Source of the DNA: Streptomyces tubercidicus | GTDB taxonomy: Bacteria; Actinomycetota; Actinomycetes; Streptomycetales; Streptomycetaceae | Assembly (NCBI RefSeq): GCF_027497495.1 | Contig: NZ_CP114205.1 | Span: forward strand, 6,882,001-6,946,000 | DNA: 64,000 nt | Direction of reading: 5' to 3' | Shown here: piece after piece, positions 1-7,392 of the stretch | How positions within the stretch are numbered: position 1 is the first letter of the stretch | Layout: each line of letters opens with the position of its first letter | The notes under the pieces: generated by a model | Told to the model about the DNA's origin: nothing | The model's input: the letters and a program-made list of their open reading frames with translations, nothing else | The model's database searches: none | Program-made: the position numbers and the translations under genes

Positions 1-2
1 TC

Positions 3-320
3 GACCGCGCGGTGAGTACCCCAGCGGGCCAAGAGGCGGCGCGAGAACTGCTGGAAGACGCCCACGCAGATCTGTTCGGGGCCGCACGGATACTTGCTCT
101 GGCCGGCCGGCATCAGGCACTTGCGTCGGGCGTTTCCGACAGGCTGCTGGACGTGGCCGCCGGCTGTGGGATCTCCGGGCTGCGGGCCCTGGCAGCACGC
201 GTCGCCCTGTGCACCGGGCGTCGGCGGCTGGTGCACAGGCCACCTGCGCACCTGCTGCGCTGGATCGCTCAAGGCGCGGACATCCGGCGGAATCCGCCCT
301 CCGTCGCCACCCTCCTGTGA
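3..320 (+). CDS. C-terminal part of an unrecognised protein
   Basis: The reading frame is open from the window edge to a TGA at 318-320, so this is the 3' end of a gene that starts upstream; the GTG at 12 is only the first possible start inside the window. The visible 105 or so residues are Ala/Leu/Arg-rich and look helical, and I recognise no catalytic motif. It is followed after about 47 bases by the AbiEii-like gene on the same strand, so it could be the upstream partner of that toxin, but it does not show a recognisable AbiEi antitoxin winged-helix domain. Identity unknown. Confidence 0.45.
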   Translation, partial: DRAVSTPAGQEAARELLEDAHADLFGAARILALAGRHQALASGVSDRLLDVAAGCGISGLRALAARVALCTGRRRLVHRPPAHLLRWIAQGADIRRNPPSVATLL

Positions 321-367
321 CACCGTCATCCCTGCGAACCGGGCGGACACGCGATCGAGGGACACGG

Positions 368-1273
368 ATGGAACAGCGGCGCGGATCATGGGAGCAGGCC
401 GACTGGACCGCGCTTCCCACAGCTGACCAACACCTGGTCCAATCCATAGCGGTGGTCCTGTCGAGTATCGACCGGCTCCTGCCACCGCACGCCTGGCATC
501 TCAAAGGTTCGACGGCGCTTATGGGGTGGATGGGCTCTTCAGCCCGGCTGCCGAACGATGTCGATCTGGCCCTTTCCGAGCGCGCGGGCCGGCTGCTGCT
601 GTCCGCCTCCGAACTGCCGCCCGGCCCGCAAGGGGAGAGTCTCCGGCTGCTGCGTTCGGAACCCGTGGTGTTCAGCTCGCCCGGCACGGCGACCGTACAC
701 CGGGCACTGATCCGCCTACGGGCGGGGGAGGCCATCGGGAAGGTCCTGCTCAACATCCTGCTGGTGCCGGACGCCGAGGCGGCGCGCGACAACCGCACCG
801 CACCCCTTGACTTCCCCGGCCGGCACGCCCCGGTTACCGTACCGGCGGCGACCCTCAGCCGGTGCCTGGCGCAGAAGCTGCTGCGCTACACCCGACGGCG
901 CGACGGCGGCAAGATCAATACGCGCTGGACCGATCTCACGGACTTCCTGCTGGCTGCCGCGAGCCCCCTGGCCCCCGCACTGCTCCTGGACGAAGTACGG
1001 CGTGACGTCGCGATCGAATTCGCTGCCATGGGCCGCACCTGGCCGGACCACCTGCCTCAACCACCACGCGAGTGGCTGGACTTCTGGGACACGGCAACCT
1101 TCCGGGACGGATTGGAGTTCGGCCGCCTGCCCGAAGCGGCGGACCGGCTCGCACAGTTCTGGAACCCGGTGCTGGTGACGCGGGTCGCTCCGTACGGTCC
1201 CTCTCCCGCACCGGTACCGCCGACGGCGCCACAGGTGTGGTCGTCCAGCGCATGGAAGTGGGCGACCGCATGA
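368..1273 (+). CDS. AbiEii/AbiGii-type nucleotidyltransferase (putative toxin)
   Basis: Predicted 301-residue nucleotidyltransferase of the AbiEii toxin family, which works as the toxin half of abortive-infection or toxin-antitoxin pairs. The N-terminal third carries the polymerase-beta-type signature: LKGSTAL followed about ten residues later by PNDVDLAL, giving the GS...DxD metal and nucleotide-binding arrangement. The rest is helical, as in the family. The frame stays open upstream to 209, but the ATG at 368 is preferred because it leaves a compact family-sized protein. A partner antitoxin of the AbiEi type is not recognisable next to it; the upstream gene is only partly visible. It converges with the minus-strand operon ending at 1283, leaving a 9-bp gap. 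Family assignment is good; toxicity is inferred. Confidence 0.75.
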   Translation: MEQRRGSWEQADWTALPTADQHLVQSIAVVLSSIDRLLPPHAWHLKGSTALMGWMGSSARLPNDVDLALSERAGRLLLSASELPPGPQGESLRLLRSEPVVFSSPGTATVHRALIRLRAGEAIGKVLLNILLVPDAEAARDNRTAPLDFPGRHAPVTVPAATLSRCLAQKLLRYTRRRDGGKINTRWTDLTDFLLAAASPLAPALLLDEVRRDVAIEFAAMGRTWPDHLPQPPREWLDFWDTATFRDGLEFGRLPEAADRLAQFWNPVLVTRVAPYGPSPAPVPPTAPQVWSSSAWKWATA

Positions 1274-1282
1274 GGTCAGGGC

Positions 1283-2656
1283 TCACGCTCCCGCCGACGT
1301 GCCCGGTATCGATTCCTGTACCGATGCGAAGAGTCGGTCGAGGTGGCCCTGTGCGGTGGGCGGCAGGTGCAGATGCCACCAGTCGCGCCATCGCAGTGCG
1401 TGCGCGAGATGGTGGAAACCCGGGGTGCCGGGTCCTGCCCTCCGCAAAGCGGACAGAAAACCGACGACGGAATCGGCCGCTCGGGAGCCGAGAGGGTTAC
1501 CGAAAGCGTGGAAGAACCGCTCCTGGTGTCCCGTGCCTTTGAGGGCCTTGGTCACATGGAGGCTGAAATGCGCGCGACGGCGGGCCGCGGTGAGCCCCCG
1601 CTCGTCCATGGGCGCCACACCGGCCCCACTGTGCATACGACCCGCACTCTCAGCGTTCGCCGTGACCATCGCCGAACGCATCAGCGCGGCGTCGGAGACG
1701 ACGCCGGAGAGGCCGTCCCCCAGCGTCGCGAAGAGCCGGCCACCGGCCGCGACCGCGTCGCTCAGGGCCCGCAGATGGCGTGAGAGCAGCGATTCACGCC
1801 GCACCCGAAGCCGGTATGCCCGGTCCAACACGTCCGCCACCGGCAGGGATCCGTCCAGCCAAGCCGTGCTCAGGGGAAGCAGCTCGTGCGCACTGCCCTC
1901 CGTAACACGCTCACCGCTTTCCCGGTCGAGGGTGCCCCATTCGATGTCGTGAACGTCGCTGACCGCGTAGAGACCTCGCTGCGGTGGCCTCTGCGCGAAC
2001 ACGTCCCAGGCGTCGGCCGACGGCACCCCGGGGAAACGCGGATCTTCTCCCGGGCGGGCACCCGAGCCCTCGTCGGCACCGCCCAGCGGCCGGACAAGGA
2101 CACCGGCGAGCAGCGAGGCCCCCCGCTCAGGTGACAGGAGTCCCGGCACCCGCAACAGGACATCAGCCGTCCGGCACGGCCGAAGATCCGGCCGGTCCCG
2201 CCGCAGCCGAGCGGCCATCGAAATGGCGTAGCAGGCACGCAGCAGCCCCTCCCGCCTCTCGTCGCCACTCCCGCTGAGGGAAACGAAGTCGAAGGCCCAG
2301 CCATGCCGAACCCCGCTGTCGCTGCCTCCAGCCGGAGGCTCCATGGACAGGCACGCGGGGACAGCATGCTTCCCGGCGCGGACCAGGACCAGATCCTTGC
2401 CGTAGTACGAAGAGCTCCATGCGGCCTCAAGGCGATGCCCGATCGCCGCCAGGCTCTGCCGGACTCGTGAGAGCCCCGCCATGTGATCCCCACTGTCCTC
2501 CACGCTGGCCCGCAACGCGCTCGTGACGACAACCACGGTCGCCTCTTGACGTGGCTCGCGGGCGAAGCGGGCGAGCACGTCCCCCGTGTCCACACATCCC
2601 AGCGGGTAGCCGGGAGCATGCCGGGGCGGCCAGGAGAAGGCGGGTGGTGGCGTCAC
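1283..2656 (-). CDS. Unrecognised protein, third gene of a putative conflict operon
   Basis: A 457-residue soluble protein with no motif I can name. The GTG at 2656 is chosen because it overlaps the stop of the upstream gene (GTGA), which is translational coupling; a longer frame to 2965 would overlap that gene by 300 bases. The N-terminal half alternates hydrophobic strand-like segments (residues about 20-110, including EATVVVVTSAL), while the C-terminal half is helical (residues about 250-430). It always travels here with the two-TM protein and the cupin-like protein, so it is probably part of one complex or pathway. An uncharacterised sensor or effector component is possible, but no function is claimed. 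Confidence 0.6.
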   Translation of the reverse strand: MTPPPAFSWPPRHAPGYPLGCVDTGDVLARFAREPRQEATVVVVTSALRASVEDSGDHMAGLSRVRQSLAAIGHRLEAAWSSSYYGKDLVLVRAGKHAVPACLSMEPPAGGSDSGVRHGWAFDFVSLSGSGDERREGLLRACYAISMAARLRRDRPDLRPCRTADVLLRVPGLLSPERGASLLAGVLVRPLGGADEGSGARPGEDPRFPGVPSADAWDVFAQRPPQRGLYAVSDVHDIEWGTLDRESGERVTEGSAHELLPLSTAWLDGSLPVADVLDRAYRLRVRRESLLSRHLRALSDAVAAGGRLFATLGDGLSGVVSDAALMRSAMVTANAESAGRMHSGAGVAPMDERGLTAARRRAHFSLHVTKALKGTGHQERFFHAFGNPLGSRAADSVVGFLSALRRAGPGTPGFHHLAHALRWRDWWHLHLPPTAQGHLDRLFASVQESIPGTSAGA

Positions 2657-4005
2657 CGCCCGCCACCCCGCCGCTTGCGCCGGAAGAGATCCACGAACAG
2701 CCTGCGCAGTCCAGGGAACAGCGTGACGAGGCCCACGGTGACCACGCCGGTCGCCCCGAGGATCCGGAACAGCGACGAGGCCCCGGCTTGCGGAAGCCCC
2801 TGCCAGATGGCGAGCCCTGTGGTCAACGGCAGGCCGACCGCAGCGAGCAGCCCGAGTATCGCATTGGTGGTCTCCGTCTCGGCGGACTGCACCTGGCGGG
2901 ACAGCTCGCCGAGATCGCTGACGAGGCTCTGCAGTGACTGCGGCAGACCGGCACTCTGCTGCCATGCCCGCACCATGGCATCGACGGTTCCTTGCCGACC
3001 GAAGCCGGCCGCCCAGTAGCTGCGGCGGAAAACGAGCAGATCCCTTTCCATCTGCGCCACTTTCCGCCGGCGGGGTTCGTGCTCGCCGATCCGCGCCACT
3101 TCGCTGCCGAAAGCGTCCAGCACGGTCTGCTGCAGCCGGGCCAGGGCCAGGGCATCGGCGTACAGCGTCGCCAGGTGATAGCTGGTGCCGTCGTAGTAAT
3201 TACGTGGAACTCCGACACCCGGATCGTGCTCGGTGCCCACGAGAGTGAGCCCACGAACGCCCAGCACGCCCCGGACCTTTGTGGGCAGCGGCAGGCGCAT
3301 GGCGTGGAGTTGCTCCGCGGCCTCCGGGCCGGGCGGATACAACGTCGCGTGATGCAGATGCCACAGCCATTGATCGAGGGAATCCCAATTCCGCTGCGCA
3401 CGCCCCGGATGCAGCCGCACCAGACCACTCTGGGCGGTGACGAGGGTGCAGTGCACCGCCTCCCGCTCGGTGTCAGCGATCCGACACCCCGATGGCAACT
3501 GCCGTGCGACCCAGGATCGTTGGGCACCCTGCCCGTGGTGCGGGTCGACGTCCGCGCACTCCTGGAGGGTTTTCGGCAGCTGCGTCGGCGGATCCGGCGG
3601 CAGAACGCCGTGCAGAAGAGCCACTCCGTTCGCATGAACCGGTGAGCCCATGTCCTTCAGCGCGCCGAGCGCAGTGTCGTTCAGGCGCACCAACTCGATG
3701 GCTGAAAGCTGGAAACGGGAAGGCGACGCCTCTGCCTGGGGCACCTCCCGATGCCACCGGACGTGCTGCCCCCACAGGAGCGGTTCGAGGTGACGCTGCG
3801 TGTATGCGGCACGGCGGGACGCGCTGGACACCACTTCGTCGGGCCGGCCAACTCGCCAGCGTCGTTCCAGAGGGCCTGCACGGAAAGGCGCCCCCGGGAC
3901 GTCATTGATGTGGACAGCGATGATTAGGACGGTATCCCTACGGATGAGCGCCCGAGGGTCATCCCGTCCCGACGCGCGTCCGTGACGATTGCCGGTACGG
4001 CTCAT
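2653..4005 (-). CDS. Two-TM membrane protein with a large N-terminal domain
   Basis: 450 residues. The start ATG at 4005 overlaps the upstream stop as ATGA. Residues about 1-300 form a soluble domain of unknown type. Residues about 300-390 are strongly helical and charged, resembling the coiled-coil stalk of CorA-like membrane proteins. Two hydrophobic segments follow near the C-terminus (around residues 390-410, LGLLAAVGLPLTTGLAIW, and 415-440, ILGATGVVTVGLVTLF), then a basic tail ending in an RKRR cluster. This soluble-sensor plus two-TM design is the one described for membrane effectors in actinobacterial NTP-dependent conflict systems. The match to the CATRA (caspase/TPR-associated) type of such systems is only a suspicion, because no caspase gene is visible nearby. 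Confidence 0.6.
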   Translation of the reverse strand: MSRTGNRHGRASGRDDPRALIRRDTVLIIAVHINDVPGAPFRAGPLERRWRVGRPDEVVSSASRRAAYTQRHLEPLLWGQHVRWHREVPQAEASPSRFQLSAIELVRLNDTALGALKDMGSPVHANGVALLHGVLPPDPPTQLPKTLQECADVDPHHGQGAQRSWVARQLPSGCRIADTEREAVHCTLVTAQSGLVRLHPGRAQRNWDSLDQWLWHLHHATLYPPGPEAAEQLHAMRLPLPTKVRGVLGVRGLTLVGTEHDPGVGVPRNYYDGTSYHLATLYADALALARLQQTVLDAFGSEVARIGEHEPRRRKVAQMERDLLVFRRSYWAAGFGRQGTVDAMVRAWQQSAGLPQSLQSLVSDLGELSRQVQSAETETTNAILGLLAAVGLPLTTGLAIWQGLPQAGASSLFRILGATGVVTVGLVTLFPGLRRLFVDLFRRKRRGGGR

Positions 4006-4778
4006 GCGAGGCAGTCCAACGCCTCGCGAAGGTAGCCCCGCCGTTCCGACGGCCCCACGTGCCGCCACCGCCTCGGCCCCTCGGAAACCTCACCCCGTAC
4101 CAGGACACGTGCGTACCGGCCCATCGGCTCCCCCCTCGCAACCAGGGTCATCGTGCCGGGCAGCGCGCTCGCCCGGTGGAATGTGAAAGCCGACATGCCA
4201 TATGCGTCGCCTGCGCACACCGTGGCTGTTCGGTGCCCTGTCACGACCACTCGCTCCCCGCGGCTTGCGTCGAATCGGTACCCCCCTTTGCGGGGCTCGT
4301 AGCGGACGACCCGGTAGCCCGGAGACCAGGACGATTCCGTGCTGAGGAGGGGGTCGCCGTCGCAGAGGGGTTCGTAGGCTTCAGTGATGTCCAACAAGCT
4401 GTTGTGCACGGTTCCGCGCAACACGGTGGACGAGAAGTCCCAACGGTGATCGTGGGCTTGTGTGTCTTCTTCACCAGCAAGCCAGACGTGCAGGAAAAGC
4501 CGTCTTGAGTCCTCGACTACCAGTGCCAAGGGCAGCTTGACGAAGCCGTTCGGGTGCGCCACGGGCGCGGCTATTGCAGGGGCGCGGAGCGTGTCGCCGT
4601 AGGAGTCGTGCAACGCCGCGATGAGCGCGGACCTGGCGAGCCCCTGAGGTATGGGGCCACGGTCGGTAGCTTCGTGGTGGTGCGGCACTGGGTTCGTCCC
4701 TGAGGCGTCGACTCGACCTGTTCGCACAGTGCTCCTCGTCGTCTCGAATCCCCCACTTACCGTCAGTTTAAGGGACAT
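4002..4778 (-). CDS. Cupin-fold protein, first gene of the operon
   Basis: 258 residues from the ATG at 4778; an open frame to 4889 exists but adds a low-complexity leader. The central segment reads LFLHVWLAG followed by AHDHRWDFSSTVLRG, a cupin motif 1 pattern (HxH with a downstream Gly), and later GDAYGMSAFTFHRA, which supplies the third histidine expected from cupin motif 2. A metal-binding double-stranded beta-helix is therefore likely, as in small-molecule dioxygenases or sugar isomerases, but the substrate cannot be told. Its stop overlaps the next gene by four bases, so it leads a three-gene transcript. It is unusual for a cupin enzyme to be coupled so tightly to a two-TM membrane protein. 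Confidence 0.6.
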   Translation of the reverse strand: MSLKLTVSGGFETTRSTVRTGRVDASGTNPVPHHHEATDRGPIPQGLARSALIAALHDSYGDTLRAPAIAAPVAHPNGFVKLPLALVVEDSRRLFLHVWLAGEEDTQAHDHRWDFSSTVLRGTVHNSLLDITEAYEPLCDGDPLLSTESSWSPGYRVVRYEPRKGGYRFDASRGERVVVTGHRTATVCAGDAYGMSAFTFHRASALPGTMTLVARGEPMGRYARVLVRGEVSEGPRRWRHVGPSERRGYLREALDCLA

Positions 4779-5126
4779 GGGATGCCGGATGCCGCTCTTA
4801 TGTTCGGACTGCCTGTCTGAGCCGGACCGGAAAGCCGGAGTCCGCGAGGTTTTGTTCAGGGCTGCTCGGGAGGCACCACTATCCGGCACGGTTCGCTCGC
4901 GGCAGCACGCTCACCGGATGGGCCAGAGGCTAGACGTCGGCGCGTTCTGCCGACTGGCTAGAAGAGGCCGGCGCGCATGTGCTGGGTGAGGTTGTCGAGC
5001 ATCTCGCGCAGCCACGGGCTGCGGACGGCTAGTAGCCGGACCGGGGCGTGCCGGAACGCTTCCGCGTCGGCCTGGAACAGGAGACCTGTCGCGGTGCTGA
5101 CGGGGTGTCGCACAGGACGCCCTCCA
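4779..5126. other. Spacer region with a gene remnant next to the CRISPR trailer
   Basis: About 350 bases between the cupin gene and the first CRISPR repeat. On the minus strand, roughly 4958-5110 encodes a C-terminal-looking peptide (segments PVRLLAVRSPWLREML and LTQHMRAGLF before a TAG stop), whose 5' part is missing where the array begins. It looks like the tail of a longer actinobacterial gene cut by the array or by older rearrangement. I could not assign it; it is not recognisable as a Cas protein. Nothing else is seen here. Confidence 0.35.
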
Positions 5127-6127
5127 GGGACCAACCCCGCATGCGCGGGGACCACGGCGAGGGCGGGCGCCCCACCACCACCGAGCTGGGACCAACCCCG
5201 CATACGCGGGGACCACCGTTCGGGGAAGACGATCGCGTCGCTGGTGGCGGGACCAACCCCGCATAGGCAGGGACCACATGGTGATGCCGGCCGGGTTGGC
5301 TAGGTGGCCGGGACCAGCCCCGCATGCGCGGGGACCACATCAACCGGCGTCCCTCACCGCCGGTACCGCGGGACCAGCCCCGTGGGCGCGGGGAGCAGGG
5401 TGGGGTCAAGGTCCGCGGCTTCATCGACCAGGGACCAACCCCGCGGGTGCGGGGAGCAGGACGGCGGTGCCGGCGGTGCCGGCGGTGACGATGGCGGCGA
5501 GGGACCAACCCCGCATGCGCGAGGACCACCGCTGGCCCGGCTGGGCGGGCGAGATGCCGTCGGGAGCAACCCCGCATGCGTGGGGAGTAGCGGATCAGCG
5601 GCACGTCGGTCACGTGGCGCCCGGGACCAGCCCCGCGGACGCGGGGAGCAGCAACTCCGTCAGAGGTAGTTCATGAATCTCGAGGGACCATCCCTGCGGA
5701 CGCGGAAAGCAGGACGCGCCGACGACGCCCAGGGCCACCGAGTCGGGGCCATCCCTGCGAGCGCAGGGAGCAGGAGGATCGGCACCCGGGGCTCTACAGA
5801 GCGTCCGGGCCATCCCCGCATGCGCGGGGACCACAAGGCGTAGTCCAGACACCAGGGGACCGGTTCGGGACCAACCCCGCATGCGCGGGGACCACGGTCT
5901 CGACTGGTCCGCGGACAAGCAGACCGTGGGACCAACCCCGCACACGCGGGGACCACTGAGAGCCGGGCGGCTGGGCCCGTAGGCCGCGGGGGCCAACCCC
6001 ATATGCGCGGGGACCACGAAGCCGTGGGTGCGACGGCCTTCGGCCTCGCGGGACCAACCCCGCGGGTGCGGGGACCACGCGAACGCCACCTACATCGTCG
6101 AGTTCCACCTGGGACCAACCCCGCATG
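5127..6127 (-). CRISPR. Type I-E CRISPR array 1, trailer half (17 repeats, last one split)
   Basis: Repeats of 29 bases recur every 60-61 bases, starting at 5127, 5188, 5249, 5310, 5370, 5431, 5501, 5562, 5623, 5684, 5745, 5806, 5867, 5928, 5989, 6050 and 6111. The plus-strand repeat begins GGGACCAACCCCGC and ends GCGGGGACCAC or GCGGGGAGCAG; the internal CCCCGC/GCGGGG stem is typical of type I-E. Read on the minus strand it starts GTGGTCCCCG, so crRNA is made leftward from the leader at 9660. Degeneration (GGGACCATCCCTGC, GGGAGCAACC) rises toward this trailer end. Spacers are 31-32 nt, except the 41-nt spacer before 5501. The repeat at 6111 is interrupted after CATG by the inserted element. 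Confidence 0.97.
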
Positions 6128-6146
6128 TGATGGGGCTCCTTGAAAA
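6128..6146 (+). repeat. Left terminal inverted repeat of the inserted element
   Basis: TGATGGGGCTCCTTGAAAA, directly after the CATG of the interrupted CRISPR repeat. It pairs with 7374-7392 on the other strand, with 17 of 19 positions matching. Confidence 0.8.
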
Positions 6147-6284
6147 TCCCCAGCCCCTGCTCGGGGTGCCATCAGACCTGCTCGACGGATCTCCCCACCC
6201 ATTCCGGGCCTGTCCTGGTACGGGACACCAATAGCGAGGGACCGCCCGATAGCCCGTCAGGATCTGGGTGGTGTGTAGTTGCAT

Positions 6285-6299
6285 ATGCCGTAGCGGCAT
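6285..6299 (+). promoter_or_regulatory. Candidate MerR operator dyad
   Basis: ATGCCG-TAG-CGGCAT is a perfect 6-bp inverted repeat with a 3-bp centre, 45 bases before the MerR start. MerR regulators bind such dyads between the -35 and -10 of their own promoters. No clear promoter hexamers were recognised, so this is a candidate only. Confidence 0.4.
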
Positions 6300-6343
6300 G
6301 TGGTGTCGTCGAGGGCACCACAGCACGAAAGGCCCTGTCTGCG

Positions 6344-7186
6344 ATGTACCCCTCCGTCACGCCTCCCCGCGAGGTCAAGATCGGTGATGCCGCCGCCTTC
6401 GCCGGGACCACCCCGCGCGCCCTTCGCCACTACCACCAGATCGGTCTGCTGCCGGAGCCCGAGCGAGGCGGAGACGGACGCCGCCGCTACGGCTACGACG
6501 ACATGATCCGCCTGCTGTGGATCCGCAAGATGTCCGAGGCCGGAATCAGCCTGGACGACATGCGGGCCGCCTTCGACGAAGCCCGGGACATGGAGGACGT
6601 CCTGGGCCGGCTGGAGGAGACCCTGGCCGCCCAGGAGGCCGACATCAAGCGTCAGCGCGCGGCAGTCCAGCGCCTGCGGGTCGTGGGCAGCCCACTGGGC
6701 TTGCTCTCCCCCTTGGTCACGGACCGGCTCAGCCACCTGCCTTCAGGCGCACTGCGCCCCTCCGACCTGGACGCCCTGCTGGTCACGGAACGGATCTTCG
6801 GGCCGCTGGGAGCCGCAATTCAGGCCAGCGTGTTCATCACCCTGGCCACCCACCCCGACCTACGGGCCGAGGCAGACCGCCTCGACGCGGCCGACGCCGC
6901 CCTCGATGACACCGTCGACCCCCACGACCCGCAGGTCGAGGAACTCGCCGCGCAGCACTGCGCCCACCACAAGGCCCTGCTCCAGGCCATTGAAGCGGCC
7001 GGACTGGAAGCGGCCGAGGAGAAGCTCTTCGAGATCTACGACGCCGAGGCGAGCGGCGAGGAGGAAGCCCAGATGAGCGCCTTCGAAGCGGTCACCAAGA
7101 TGCCCTACGGCTTCTCCGCGGCCCGGACGCGGTGCATGGAACTCACGGCACAGCTCCTTGCCGGGGACCTCTCCGCAGGCAGCTGA
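6344..7186 (+). CDS. MerR-family transcriptional regulator, cargo of the element
   Basis: 280 residues from the ATG at 6344, preceded by a GAAAGG ribosome-binding stretch; the frame is open from 6140, but the extra N-terminus lacks homology. Residues about 10-75 form the MerR winged helix (KIGDAAAFAGTTPRALRHYH, then GLLPEPERGGDGRRRYGYDD), followed by the dimerising coiled coil (about 85-120, EETLAAQEADIKRQRAAVQR). The long C-terminal domain (about 130-280) is helical and acidic, with no TipAS cysteine or obvious metal-binding cluster. It sits alone inside an element that split a CRISPR array, so its target gene is probably its own promoter or lies elsewhere in the chromosome. Effector unknown. 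Confidence 0.85.
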   Translation: MYPSVTPPREVKIGDAAAFAGTTPRALRHYHQIGLLPEPERGGDGRRRYGYDDMIRLLWIRKMSEAGISLDDMRAAFDEARDMEDVLGRLEETLAAQEADIKRQRAAVQRLRVVGSPLGLLSPLVTDRLSHLPSGALRPSDLDALLVTERIFGPLGAAIQASVFITLATHPDLRAEADRLDAADAALDDTVDPHDPQVEELAAQHCAHHKALLQAIEAAGLEAAEEKLFEIYDAEASGEEEAQMSAFEAVTKMPYGFSAARTRCMELTAQLLAGDLSAGS

Positions 7187-7373
7187 TCGCTGGTGTGGCC
7201 GTGCGTGAGGATCCCGGATAGGCCACCGATACGAAGCCAGCGTCTCGACGTCTCGACACGGCCCGCACACTCCACGAGCAGGCGACCCAAGCCGACGACC
7301 CGGGCCACGCTCCTTTGAAACTCCCCACTTCGTTGAACACCAGAGCAAGTGATGCGAAGAGCATCCCTGACCG

Positions 7374-7392
7374 TTTTCAAGAATCCCCATCA
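7374..7392 (-). repeat. Right terminal inverted repeat of the inserted element
   Basis: The minus strand reads TGATGGGGATTCTTGAAAA; the adjoining CATG at 7393 resumes the CRISPR repeat. Confidence 0.8.

Larger units (their letters stand above)
6128..7392. mobile_element. 1265-bp element with inverted ends inserted in a CRISPR repeat; no transposase
   Basis: The two halves of one CRISPR repeat lie at 6111-6127 and 7393-7408. Between them sits a segment bounded by 19-bp inverted ends: TGATGGGGCTCCTTGAAAA at the left and, on the opposite strand, TGATGGGGATTCTTGAAAA at the right, with two mismatches. The flanking CATG occurs on both sides (6124-6127 and 7393-7396), as expected for a 4-bp target duplication. 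The only intact gene inside is a MerR regulator (6344-7186). About 200 bases at the right end hold no intact gene. It therefore looks like a non-autonomous insertion element that gained a passenger gene, or an insertion sequence whose transposase was replaced. The family is not assigned. Confidence 0.8.

Noticed and set aside
2657..2965. N-terminal extension of the minus-strand gene ending at 1283
   Set aside because: It overlaps the upstream gene by 300 bases and is Arg-rich without structure; the GTGA overlap start is far better.
4958..5110. Possible Cas protein tail next to array 1
   Set aside because: The peptide does not resemble any Cas1, Cas2, Cas3 or Cascade subunit I know and lies at the trailer, not the leader end.
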